The notes below the pieces were generated by a model, which did not search any database, was not told the DNA's origin, and saw nothing but the letters and a program-made list of their open reading frames with translations. From the NCBI GenBank assembly GCA_002386585.1, contig DGIZ01000093.1:1-5352 (forward strand): a stretch of DNA of 5,352 nucleotides, given 5' to 3'. Position 1 is the stretch's first letter. Each line of letters starts with the position of its first letter. A program made the position numbers and the translations under genes. The DNA is from Brevundimonas sp. UBA4609 (GTDB taxonomy: Bacteria > Pseudomonadota > Alphaproteobacteria > Caulobacterales > Caulobacteraceae). Positions 1-4,504 of the stretch are shown here, piece after piece.

Positions 1-13
1 GCATTGTTCTTCT

Positions 14-36
14 CCTTCTCCCCTTGTGAGAGAAGG
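14..36. repeat. Short inverted repeat (REP-like hairpin) downstream of mmcB
   Basis: CCTTCTC (14-20) and GAGAAGG (30-36) are perfect inverted arms separated by a 9-nt loop. The element starts just after the mmcB stop, so on the mmcB transcript it forms a 3' hairpin. No T-run follows on the minus strand, so it is not a classical intrinsic terminator. The CCTTCTCCCC...GAGAAGG form resembles a dispersed palindromic repeat common in alphaproteobacterial intergenic regions; that comparison is from memory. It may protect or define the mRNA 3' end. Positions 1-13 hold nothing else I can identify. Confidence 0.5.
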
Positions 37-38
37 CG

Positions 39-485
39 CTACTCCCGCATCGTCCGGAGCGCGCCCAGGCGGGCGAAGGCCAGGGTCAGGGCCTTGCGGC
101 GCGCGGGAGCGAGGGGCGTCGCCGGCGCCTCGCGCACCACCGCCCCGCCGAAGCCGTCAGCGACGATCAGACCCGGTTCGTCAGGCAGCACGCCCTCAGG
201 AAACTCCGGCGCCACGGCGAAATAGAAGGCGTCGCAGAAGGGGCCGTACTCATGCCACTTCCGGTCGACGCGATAGTCGTCGATCCCCGACTTCACCTCG
301 CAGATGACGATGTCCCCCTTCGGCCCCAGGGCCATGACGTCGGCGCGCCGTCCATTGGGCAGGCAGACCTCCAGCAGGGGCGCATACCCCATGTCCGCCA
401 TCAGCCGGGCGGCCCCGCGCGTGACGGACAGGGTCGTTTCGGGGCGGCTGAAGACCAGTTCGAGGTGAAGCGCGGCGGCGGGCAT
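39..485 (-). CDS. mmcB: MmcB family DNA repair protein (putative PD-(D/E)XK nuclease)
   Basis: This is a cytosolic 148-residue protein, full length for the MmcB family. In Caulobacter, MmcB is an SOS-induced putative endonuclease needed for mitomycin C resistance. The central segment carries the expected restriction-endonuclease-like core: NGRRADVMALG with D49, then a strand ending in E63-V-K65 (CEVKS), giving D-x13-E-x-K. Next come the family-typical DRKWHEY (about 75-80) and FCDAFYFAVA (83-92), and a C-terminal LAPARRKALTLAFARL helix (125-140). The start is well fixed: an in-frame TAA lies at 492-494, only two codons separate it from this ATG, and neither is a start codon. No Shine-Dalgarno is evident. 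It is the last gene of the thpR-GNAT-mmcB group, and its own LexA-box promoter fills the gap to the acetyltransferase gene. The nuclease function is inferred from fold and motif; identity as MmcB is strong. Confidence 0.9.
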   Translation of the reverse strand: MPAAALHLELVFSRPETTLSVTRGAARLMADMGYAPLLEVCLPNGRRADVMALGPKGDIVICEVKSGIDDYRVDRKWHEYGPFCDAFYFAVAPEFPEGVLPDEPGLIVADGFGGAVVREAPATPLAPARRKALTLAFARLGALRTMRE

Positions 486-490
486 TCGCC

Positions 491-519
491 TTTATGTTCC
501 GCCTATGTTCCTATCGCAA
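491..519 (-). promoter_or_regulatory. Putative mmcB promoter with the SOS box in its spacer
   Basis: On the minus strand, TTGCGA (514-519) is a candidate -35 and CATAAA (491-496) a candidate -10, with exactly 17 bp between them. The -35 coincides with the last two sense codons of the upstream acetyltransferase gene, and that gene's TAG lies in the spacer. The LexA box lies across the spacer and touches the -10, the usual geometry for steric repression. Initiation 6-7 nt after the -10 would fall at or next to the mmcB ATG (485), implying a leaderless transcript. The hexamers are only moderate matches to sigma-70 consensus, so the box is more certain than the promoter. Confidence 0.5.
496..510. 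promoter_or_regulatory. LexA-binding SOS box, GTTC-N7-GTTC
   Basis: The plus strand reads GTTCCGCCTATGTTC, a perfect match to the alphaproteobacterial SOS operator GTTC-N7-GTTC (a direct repeat, unlike the E. coli palindrome). It sits in the 25-bp gap between the acetyltransferase stop codon (511-513) and the mmcB start (485), 10 bp upstream of the ATG. In Caulobacter mmcB belongs to the LexA regulon, so motif and gene identity support each other. Expected behaviour is repression by LexA and induction after RecA-triggered LexA cleavage. Confidence 0.88.
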
Positions 520-1077
520 GCGCTGCCGGTTCAGACGCCACTGATCCCGCGTCTGGCCCCACAGATTGACGGCGTGCTCATGGAAGGGCGGCGGCATGAC
601 GGCCGGTCCGCGATTGGTCGAACCCAGCCGTTCCGCCACCTTCTCCGACGCCCGGTTGTCCGGGTCGATGCAATGGATGACGTCCGCCCAATCCAGCACG
701 TCGCAGGCGTAGTCCATGGTCGCGACGGCGGCCTCGATCGCATAGCCCTTGCCCGTGGCGTCGGGGTGCAGGCTCCAGCCCACCTCGCGGCCCGGCCAGT
801 CATAGGGATGCAGCGGCCCGATGCGGCCCATCCACAGGCCGGTCGCCTTTTCGATCACCGAAAACATGCCCTCGCCATGCAAGGCCCACATGCCCGCGAC
901 CGAGGCGATGGTACGCCAGACCTGATGCTTCGACTGCGGCCCGCCGATGAAACGCGTCGTGTCCGGGTCGGCCTGAAACTCGGCCCAGCGCGGAAAATCA
1001 TCCAGCGTCGGCGGACGCAGGAACAGGCGCTCGGTCTCCAGCGTCGGACCGAGAGGGGACGTCGGGCGATCGATCAC
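511..1077 (-). CDS. GNAT family N-acetyltransferase (RimJ/RimL-like)
   Basis: This 188-residue protein belongs to the Acetyltransf_3/RimJ-RimL branch of GNAT enzymes, which move an acetyl group from acetyl-CoA to an amine; the acceptor cannot be read from sequence. The N-terminus has the branch signature ETERLFLRPPTLDDF (14-28). Strand beta4 (GREVGWSLHP, 96-105) leads into acetyl-CoA motif A, ATGKGYAIEA (107-116). Motif B is CIDPDNRASEKVAERLG (136-152), where the N-x-A-S helix packs on the cofactor. The start is GTG (1077-1075), overlapping the thpR stop as GTGA, which suggests translational coupling. A GTG start and no clear independent ribosome site fit this arrangement. The last two codons before the TAG double as the likely -35 of the mmcB promoter. 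Targets could be ribosomal protein N-termini, an aminoglycoside-like compound or a metabolite; nothing here decides among them. Confidence 0.88.
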   Translation of the reverse strand: MIDRPTSPLGPTLETERLFLRPPTLDDFPRWAEFQADPDTTRFIGGPQSKHQVWRTIASVAGMWALHGEGMFSVIEKATGLWMGRIGPLHPYDWPGREVGWSLHPDATGKGYAIEAAVATMDYACDVLDWADVIHCIDPDNRASEKVAERLGSTNRGPAVMPPPFHEHAVNLWGQTRDQWRLNRQRLR

Positions 1078-1613
1078 AACAGATACTCGCGTTCCAAGGT
1101 GTAGACGCTGCCGTCGCCGGTCAGGACGCTGGAGTACAGTCCGAAGCGATCCACGCGGATCGGCGGCGACTTCAACAGGTTGTGCCCCGCGATCCAGGCG
1201 CCGATACGGTCCGGATTCGCCTGGGGCTTCAGATAGGCCAGGGTGACGTGCGGGCGGTATTCGCGCTTTTCAGGCGGGACGCCCGCCCGTTCGCCCGCCG
1301 CGCGGCAACGCCCGGCCAGGACGTTCAGCGGCTCCGACCGGTCCAGCCCGGCCCACAGGGTGTGGCTGCGATGGGCATCGCCGAAGGCGCCGACGCCGTT
1401 CAGGGTGACTTCGAACGCCCCTCCGCCCTCGGCGCGGGTCAGTTCCGACGCCAGATCGTCGGCCGTGCGCTCGGACGCCTCGCCATAGAAGGACAGGGTG
1501 ACGTGCAGGGCGTCCAGCGGCCGCCAGCGGGCGCCGGGCAGGCCGGACTGGCGCCGCGCCAGGGTCTCGGCGACGTCCTCGGGAATGGCGATGGCGGTGA
1601 ACAGGCGCAACAT
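1074..1613 (-). CDS. thpR: RNA 2',3'-cyclic phosphodiesterase (2'-5' RNA ligase family, ThpR/LigT)
   Basis: This 179-residue member of the 2H phosphoesterase superfamily resembles E. coli ThpR (LigT) in size. Such enzymes open 2',3'-cyclic phosphates on RNA and can reversibly form 2'-5' linkages. Both catalytic H-x-T/S-x motifs are present: LHVTLSFYG with H37 and RPHVTLAYL with H122, each followed by the expected beta strand. The protein opens with the family-typical MLRLFTAIAIPEDVAETL. I chose ATG 1613 because homology begins there and AAGG lies 5 nt upstream. An in-frame ATG at 1667 has a good GGAG 6 nt upstream and would add 18 residues (MQEKPDFRPPVPPATKGR), making 197; it remains a real alternative. 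Still longer reading upstream is antisense to the divergent YccA-family gene and is not believed. It is the first gene of the minus-strand group and overlaps the next gene by 4 bp. Confidence 0.88.
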   Translation of the reverse strand: MLRLFTAIAIPEDVAETLARRQSGLPGARWRPLDALHVTLSFYGEASERTADDLASELTRAEGGGAFEVTLNGVGAFGDAHRSHTLWAGLDRSEPLNVLAGRCRAAGERAGVPPEKREYRPHVTLAYLKPQANPDRIGAWIAGHNLLKSPPIRVDRFGLYSSVLTGDGSVYTLEREYLL

Positions 1614-1684
1614 GCGACCCTTGGTAGCGGGCGGAACCGGCGGCCGGAAGTCCGGTTTTTCTTGCATGGACGTCTCCGCGTCCC

Positions 1685-1718
1685 GATATTTGAGCCACGG
1701 GCCGGGATATTTCCGGCC
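1685..1718. promoter_or_regulatory. Repeat-rich divergent intergenic region between thpR and the YccA-family gene
   Basis: Two copies of GATATTT (1685-1691 and 1706-1712) start 21 bp apart, two helical turns. The second copy is enclosed by inverted arms GGCCGG (1700-1705) and CCGGCC (1713-1718). As RNA the latter makes a strong stem upstream of the YccA-family ribosome site. The placement fits an operator or leader hairpin, but I recognise no known regulator site and find no convincing -35/-10 pair on either strand. Confidence 0.3.
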
Positions 1719-1739
1719 ACATGGGAGACTTCTTTCGCG

Positions 1740-2486
1740 ATGAGCGATTTCAACAACGGCTATGCGCGCCCGCTTCCGCAGTCGGCGGACATGTCCGTCG
1801 ACGCCGGCCTGCGCGCCTTCATGCTGGGCGTCTACAACAAGCTGGCGATCGGTCTGGTCGTCGCGGGCGTCCTGGCCTACGTGACCGGCAACGTCCCGCC
1901 AGTGCAGCAACTGCTGTTCGCCCGTATGGACGACGGCCGCATCGGCCTGACGATGCTGGGCATGATCGTCCAGTTCTCGCCGCTGGTCATGCTGTTCGGC
2001 TCGATGTTCTTCATGAAGAACCCGTCGGCCAAGGGCGTGAACATGCTCTACTGGGCCGTGGTCGCCACCATCGGCGCGGGCCTGGGCGTGCTGTTCCTGC
2101 GCTACAATATAGGTTCGCTGGCCTCGACCTTCTTCGTCACGGCCGCCGCCTTCGCCGGTCTGAGCCTGGTCGGCTACACGACCAAGAAGGACCTGAGCGG
2201 CATGGGCACCTTCCTGATCATGGGCGTAATCGGCCTGATCATCGCCTCGATCGTCAACATGTTCATGCAGTCGGGCGTGATGTATCTGGTGATCTCGGGC
2301 GCGGGCGTGCTGATCTTCTCGGGTCTGATCGCCTATGACACCCAGCGCCTGAAGATGACCTACTACGCGCTCGGCGGCGACAAGAACGCCATGGGCGTGG
2401 CCACGGGCTTCGGCGCCCTGAGCCTGTTCATCAACTTCATCAACCTGTTCCAGTTCCTGCTGGCCTTCATGGGCAGCCGCGAATAG
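1740..2486 (+). CDS. Bax inhibitor-1/YccA family membrane protein
   Basis: This 248-residue integral inner-membrane protein belongs to the BI-1 (TMBIM/UPF0005) family, whose bacterial members include calcium-leak proteins such as Bacillus YetJ and the FtsH-associated E. coli YccA. I count seven hydrophobic segments, near 34-50, 69-91, 102-121, 126-147, 154-175, 179-199 and 222-244. Family landmarks are GYTTKKDLSGMG (145-156) before TM5, AYDTQRLK (198-205) after TM6 with conserved D200, and FINFINLFQFLL (230-241) in the last segment. The charged tail MGSRE is also typical. The second acidic residue of the YetJ-type Asp pair appears to be N232 here. The start MSDFNNGYARP matches my recollection of Caulobacteraceae homologues; GGGAG lies upstream with a longish 12-nt spacer. 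The gene diverges from thpR and ends at a strong terminator, so it is probably monocistronic. The physiological role is not shown by context. Confidence 0.92.
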   Translation: MSDFNNGYARPLPQSADMSVDAGLRAFMLGVYNKLAIGLVVAGVLAYVTGNVPPVQQLLFARMDDGRIGLTMLGMIVQFSPLVMLFGSMFFMKNPSAKGVNMLYWAVVATIGAGLGVLFLRYNIGSLASTFFVTAAAFAGLSLVGYTTKKDLSGMGTFLIMGVIGLIIASIVNMFMQSGVMYLVISGAGVLIFSGLIAYDTQRLKMTYYALGGDKNAMGVATGFGALSLFINFINLFQFLLAFMGSRE

Positions 2487-2507
2487 GGGCTTCTTAAGTC
2501 CTGATTG

Positions 2508-2543
2508 AAAAGGCCTCGACGGCGCCGTCGAGGCCTTTTTCTT
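2508..2543. terminator. Perfect palindromic, probably bidirectional intrinsic terminator
   Basis: AAAAGGCCTCGACGGC (2508-2523) is followed directly by its exact reverse complement (2524-2539), then TCTT. The RNA forms a GC-rich stem of about ten or more pairs with a small loop and a U-run, 21 nt after the stop of the YccA-family gene. The A-run on the left makes the mirror hairpin functional for transcripts arriving from the DUF2794 gene on the minus strand. It therefore suits this convergent junction. Confidence 0.92.
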
Positions 2544-2578
2544 GACTGTGTCACGTTATTATTGGCGGCAACCTACCT

Positions 2579-2606
2579 CCGCTCATCCCGGCGGACGCCG
2601 GGATCC
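2579..2606 (+). repeat. REP-like element, copy 1
   Basis: This 28-bp unit contains CTCATCCCGGCGGACGCC and has internal arms CCCGGC and GCCGGG around GGAC, so it can fold on its own. It matches the inverted copy at 2666-2693 in 26 of 28 positions. It resembles the CGTCATCCCGGC-type dispersed intergenic repeats of many Proteobacteria (from memory). It lies in non-coding sequence between the terminator and the DUF2794 gene. Confidence 0.8.
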
Positions 2607-2665
2607 GGTGCTTTGGCTTCAGAGCATCCGGTTCAGCGGTCAGGCTCAGGTTTGGCTTACTCACT
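2607..2665. other. Spacer between inverted REP-like copies
   Basis: These 59 bp carry TTTGGCTT twice in direct orientation (2612-2619 and 2651-2658). I see no credible gene, promoter or RNA here. Together with the flanking copies it forms a 115-bp symmetrical unit (2579-2693) like a BIME or small non-autonomous element. Confidence 0.4.
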
Positions 2666-2693
2666 GGGTCCCGGTGTCCGCCGGGATGAGCGG
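2666..2693 (-). repeat. REP-like element, copy 2 (inverted)
   Basis: Read on the minus strand, this is the same 28-bp unit as copy 1 with two substitutions (G to A and T to C). One substitution weakens its internal stem. It ends 16 bp from the stop of the DUF2794 gene, so transcripts of that gene would run straight into the structured unit, and it may serve as a 3' barrier. Confidence 0.8.
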
Positions 2694-2709
2694 GGATGAA
2701 GGCGCCGCC

Positions 2710-3063
2710 CTACTCCACCACCGTGAACCTGCGGCTGTCGAAGACGCGCAGCACCTGGGCGAGGTCGCGGCCGCGCTTCAGAACATGGCCGCCCTCGCCG
2801 ATCACCGCCCACTGCCCCTGTTTCAGGCGCAGCGCCGGGCGCTTCTCGATGCGGTAGAGCGGCGCGTCGCCGTGGCGACGAAAAACGGCGAACTCGGCGT
2901 GGTCCCTGCCTCCGGCCATGGCGTAGTCCCGCCATTCGCCCGCCGCCACCATCCGTCCATAGATCCGCAGCATCTGGTCCAGCTCGCGGCGGTCGAAGAA
3001 GACCGGCCCCGACGGGGAAGCGCCTTGCGGCTGCGCGTTCGAACTGTCGACGTCGAAGCTCAT
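2710..3063 (-). CDS. DUF2794 domain-containing protein
   Basis: This 117-residue protein, probably cytosolic, has no signal peptide or membrane segment. It matches the alphaproteobacterial family DUF2794, which has no established function that I know of. The first 20 residues are low-complexity and polar. The conserved domain then runs VFFDRREL (21-28), MLRIYGRMVAAGEWRDYAM (31-49), AEFAVFRR (56-63), PLYRIEKRP (68-76), QGQWAVIGEGGHVLKRGRDL (82-101) and AQVLRVFDSRRF (102-113). The invariant-looking GEWRDY and YRIEKRP blocks make the call firm. An in-frame TAA 12 nt upstream of the ATG (3073-3075) fixes the start at 3063 or later; the ribosome site is weak. The gene diverges from fabI across about 130 bp. 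I see no partner gene that suggests a role. Confidence 0.88.
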   Translation of the reverse strand: MSFDVDSSNAQPQGASPSGPVFFDRRELDQMLRIYGRMVAAGEWRDYAMAGGRDHAEFAVFRRHGDAPLYRIEKRPALRLKQGQWAVIGEGGHVLKRGRDLAQVLRVFDSRRFTVVE

Positions 3064-3194
3064 GGCTTCAACTTAGGCCGCCTGCGGAGAAACGCCAGCT
3101 TCGCAGATTGAGCCCGAGCCGAGGTCTGGGCGCTTGTCACCCGCCGCGCGCCCGTCCAAAAGGCGGATCAAGTTCTAGATACGGAGACGAACCC
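3064..3194. promoter_or_regulatory. Divergent promoter region of the DUF2794 gene and fabI
   Basis: These 131 bp must hold both promoters. On the plus strand TCTAGATA (3174-3181) partly matches the Caulobacter housekeeping -10 (GCTANAWC), but no matching -35 lies at the right distance. Inverted arms GGGCGC (3128-3133) and GCGCCC (3148-3153) could form a weak operator-like structure. The fabI ribosome site GGAG (3183-3186) lies 8 nt before its ATG. No minus-strand promoter stands out. Confidence 0.35.
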
Positions 3195-4016
3195 ATGGCG
3201 ACGAGCGAAGGCTGGGACATGCCCACCGGAGACCTCATGAAGGGCAAGAAGGGCCTGATCATGGGGGTGGCCAACTCCAACTCCATCGCCTGGGGCATCG
3301 CCTCGCAGCTGGCCGCCCAGGGCGCCGAGCTGGCCTTCACCTACCTGGGCGAGGGTCTTGAGCGCCGGGTGCGCCCGCTGGCCGAAAGCGTCGGCGCCAA
3401 GCTGCTGATCCAGGCCGACGTCACCGACGACGCCTCGATGGACGCCGCCTTCGCCGAGCTGGAGAAGGAATTCGGCACGATCGACTTCGTCGTCCACTCG
3501 GTCGCCTTCGCCAACAAGGACGAACTGAAGGGCTCCTTCGTCGACAACACCACCCGCGACAGCTTCCTGCTGGCCATGAACATCTCGGCCTTCAGCTTCG
3601 TCGACGTGGCCAAACGCTCGGCGAAACTGATGCCCAACGGCGGGTCGATGATCACCCTGACCTATCTCGGCTCCGAGCGGGTCATTCCGAACTACAACAC
3701 CATGGGCGTGGCCAAGGCCGCCCTGGAAGCGGCGACCCGCTATATCGCGCGCGACCTGGGGCCGAAGGGCATCCGCGTCAACGCCATCTCGGCGGGCGCC
3801 ATGCGCACCCTGTCGCTGGCGGGTATCTCGGGCGGACGCGGCCTGCACTCCAAGTCGGCGCAGTTCTCGCTGATCAAGGAAGAGACCTCGATGGAAGGCG
3901 TCGCCGGCGCCGCCCTGTGGCTGTGCTCGGACCTGGGCCGCTCGACCACGGGCGAGGTCGTCCACGTCGACGCCGGCTTCCACGCCGTCGGCCTGCCGGA
4001 CGACATGGAGGGCTGA
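3195..4016 (+). CDS. fabI: Enoyl-[acyl-carrier-protein] reductase (NADH), FabI
   Basis: FabI performs the last step of each elongation cycle in type II fatty acid synthesis, reducing trans-2-enoyl-ACP with NADH in the cytosol. The 273-residue protein has the short-chain dehydrogenase fold: cofactor loop GVANSNSIAWGIA (24-36), ADVTDD (75-79 region) binding the adenine side, and FVVHSVAFANKDEL (98-111). The FabI-specific catalytic set is Y157 (TYLGSE), Y167 and K174 (YNTMGVAK), with the Y-x6-K spacing of E. coli Tyr156/Lys163. SAGAMRTL (199-206) opens the substrate loop, and GEVVHVDAGFH (253-263) is the C-terminal signature. The residue aligned with E. coli Gly93, a triclosan contact, is A104. 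Start 3195 is backed by GGAG with an 8-nt spacer; ATG 3219 is a weaker alternative. It has its own divergent promoter region and no other fab gene nearby, and it converges on the VOC gene 10 bp downstream. Confidence 0.96.
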   Translation: MATSEGWDMPTGDLMKGKKGLIMGVANSNSIAWGIASQLAAQGAELAFTYLGEGLERRVRPLAESVGAKLLIQADVTDDASMDAAFAELEKEFGTIDFVVHSVAFANKDELKGSFVDNTTRDSFLLAMNISAFSFVDVAKRSAKLMPNGGSMITLTYLGSERVIPNYNTMGVAKAALEAATRYIARDLGPKGIRVNAISAGAMRTLSLAGISGGRGLHSKSAQFSLIKEETSMEGVAGAALWLCSDLGRSTTGEVVHVDAGFHAVGLPDDMEG

Positions 4017-4031
4017 GCCCTCGCCCTCAGC
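4012..4031. repeat. Small inverted repeat spanning both stop codons of fabI and the VOC gene
   Basis: GCTGAG (4012-4017) and CTCAGC (4026-4031) are perfect 6-bp inverted arms with an 8-nt loop. Each arm contains one of the two convergent TGA stops. No T-run follows on either side, so termination by this stem alone is doubtful. It may simply reflect tight convergent packing. Confidence 0.35.
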
Positions 4032-4431
4032 GGGCCGCGACGCCCCGGCAGCAGGCCTCGATGTTGTTGCCGTCGGGATCCAGCACGAAGGCCCCGTAAT
4101 AGTCCCCGGCCCCTTCGCGGGGGCCGGGCGCGCCATTGTCGCGGCCGCCCGCCGCCAGGGCGGCCCGATGGAAGGCGTCGACCATGGCCTTGTCCCGCGC
4201 GACAAAGGCGACGTGCATCTGGTTCAACCCTGCGCGCGAACCCTCGACCCAATAGGACGGCCGCGTGGTCCCGATCCACAGATAGGGAATGGGCTGTTCG
4301 GCGCTGTGGCCGAACAGGAAGGACTCCGGCGAATTACTGGCGGTCTGCAGACCCAGAGCCTCCGCCACGGCGTCATAGAAGCGGCGGGCCGCCGTCAGGT
4401 CCGAAACGATGATCCCGGTGTGGTCCAGCAT
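4027..4431 (-). CDS. VOC family protein (glyoxalase/dioxygenase fold)
   Basis: This 134-residue single-domain protein belongs to the vicinal oxygen chelate superfamily, which includes glyoxalase I, extradiol dioxygenases and fosfomycin/bleomycin resistance proteins. It has the two beta-alpha-beta-beta-beta halves: MLDHTGIIVSDLTAARRFYD (1-20) and LNQMHVAFVARDKAMVDAFH (69-88). The end is the typical YYGAFVLDPDGNNIEA (111-126). Probable metal ligands are H4, H73 and E125. Length and motifs fit the lactoylglutathione-lyase-like group often annotated only as VOC, so the substrate is unknown. No ribosome site is evident before the ATG at 4431. The gene is convergent with fabI and divergent from the BenE-type gene. 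The neighbouring aromatic-acid transporter might hint at aromatic metabolism, but that is weak. Confidence 0.88.
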   Translation of the reverse strand: MLDHTGIIVSDLTAARRFYDAVAEALGLQTASNSPESFLFGHSAEQPIPYLWIGTTRPSYWVEGSRAGLNQMHVAFVARDKAMVDAFHRAALAAGGRDNGAPGPREGAGDYYGAFVLDPDGNNIEACCRGVAAR

Positions 4432-4434
4432 GAC

Positions 4435-4439
4435 GACTC
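4435..4439. promoter_or_regulatory. GANTC (CcrM-type) methylation site in a divergent promoter region
   Basis: GACTC lies 3 bp upstream of the VOC start and 65 bp upstream of the benE start. In Caulobacteraceae CcrM methylates GANTC, and sites in promoters can tie transcription to the cell cycle through GcrA. The motif itself is certain; any regulatory role is inference, since such sites also occur by chance (for example within thpR at 1214-1218). Confidence 0.3.
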
Positions 4440-4504
4440 AAACGACGCCAGCACGGCGCCGTTCCCCTTTGCGAAGCGTTGCGGCGCAGCCTAAGCCATA
4501 GGGC

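Noticed and set aside
505..1104. 199-residue plus-strand reading frame opposite the GNAT gene
   Set aside because: It is Arg/His-rich shadow sequence with no domain; the minus-strand GNAT motifs are clear.
1182..1739. In-frame upstream extension of the YccA-family gene (434-residue reading)
   Set aside because: The extra 186 residues are antisense to thpR, which has both catalytic HVTL motifs. The YccA family begins at MSDFNNG (1740).
1614..1910. Upstream part of the long thpR reading frame beyond 1667
   Set aside because: It is antisense to the start of the YccA-family gene, and its sequence is unlike ThpR N-termini. Only ATG 1667 remains a serious alternative to 1613.
2579..2693. CRISPR or insertion-sequence interpretation of the inverted repeats
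   Set aside because: There are only two copies, in opposite orientation, with no array, no transposase frame between them and no visible target-site duplication.
2542..3111. 189-residue plus-strand reading frame across the REP-like pair and DUF2794 gene
   Set aside because: It translates the repeat unit and the antisense of a recognised DUF2794 domain, with no family resemblance.
3134..3162. TTGTCA (3134-3139) as the fabI -35 box
   Set aside because: At 17 bp spacing the -10 position reads CCAAAA, which is not a credible -10. The better -10 candidate at 3174-3181 is too far away.
3168..4205. 345-residue minus-strand reading frame over fabI
   Set aside because: It is antisense to a certain fabI, with repetitive V/D/G/R composition and no motif. 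It also runs into the VOC gene in a different frame.
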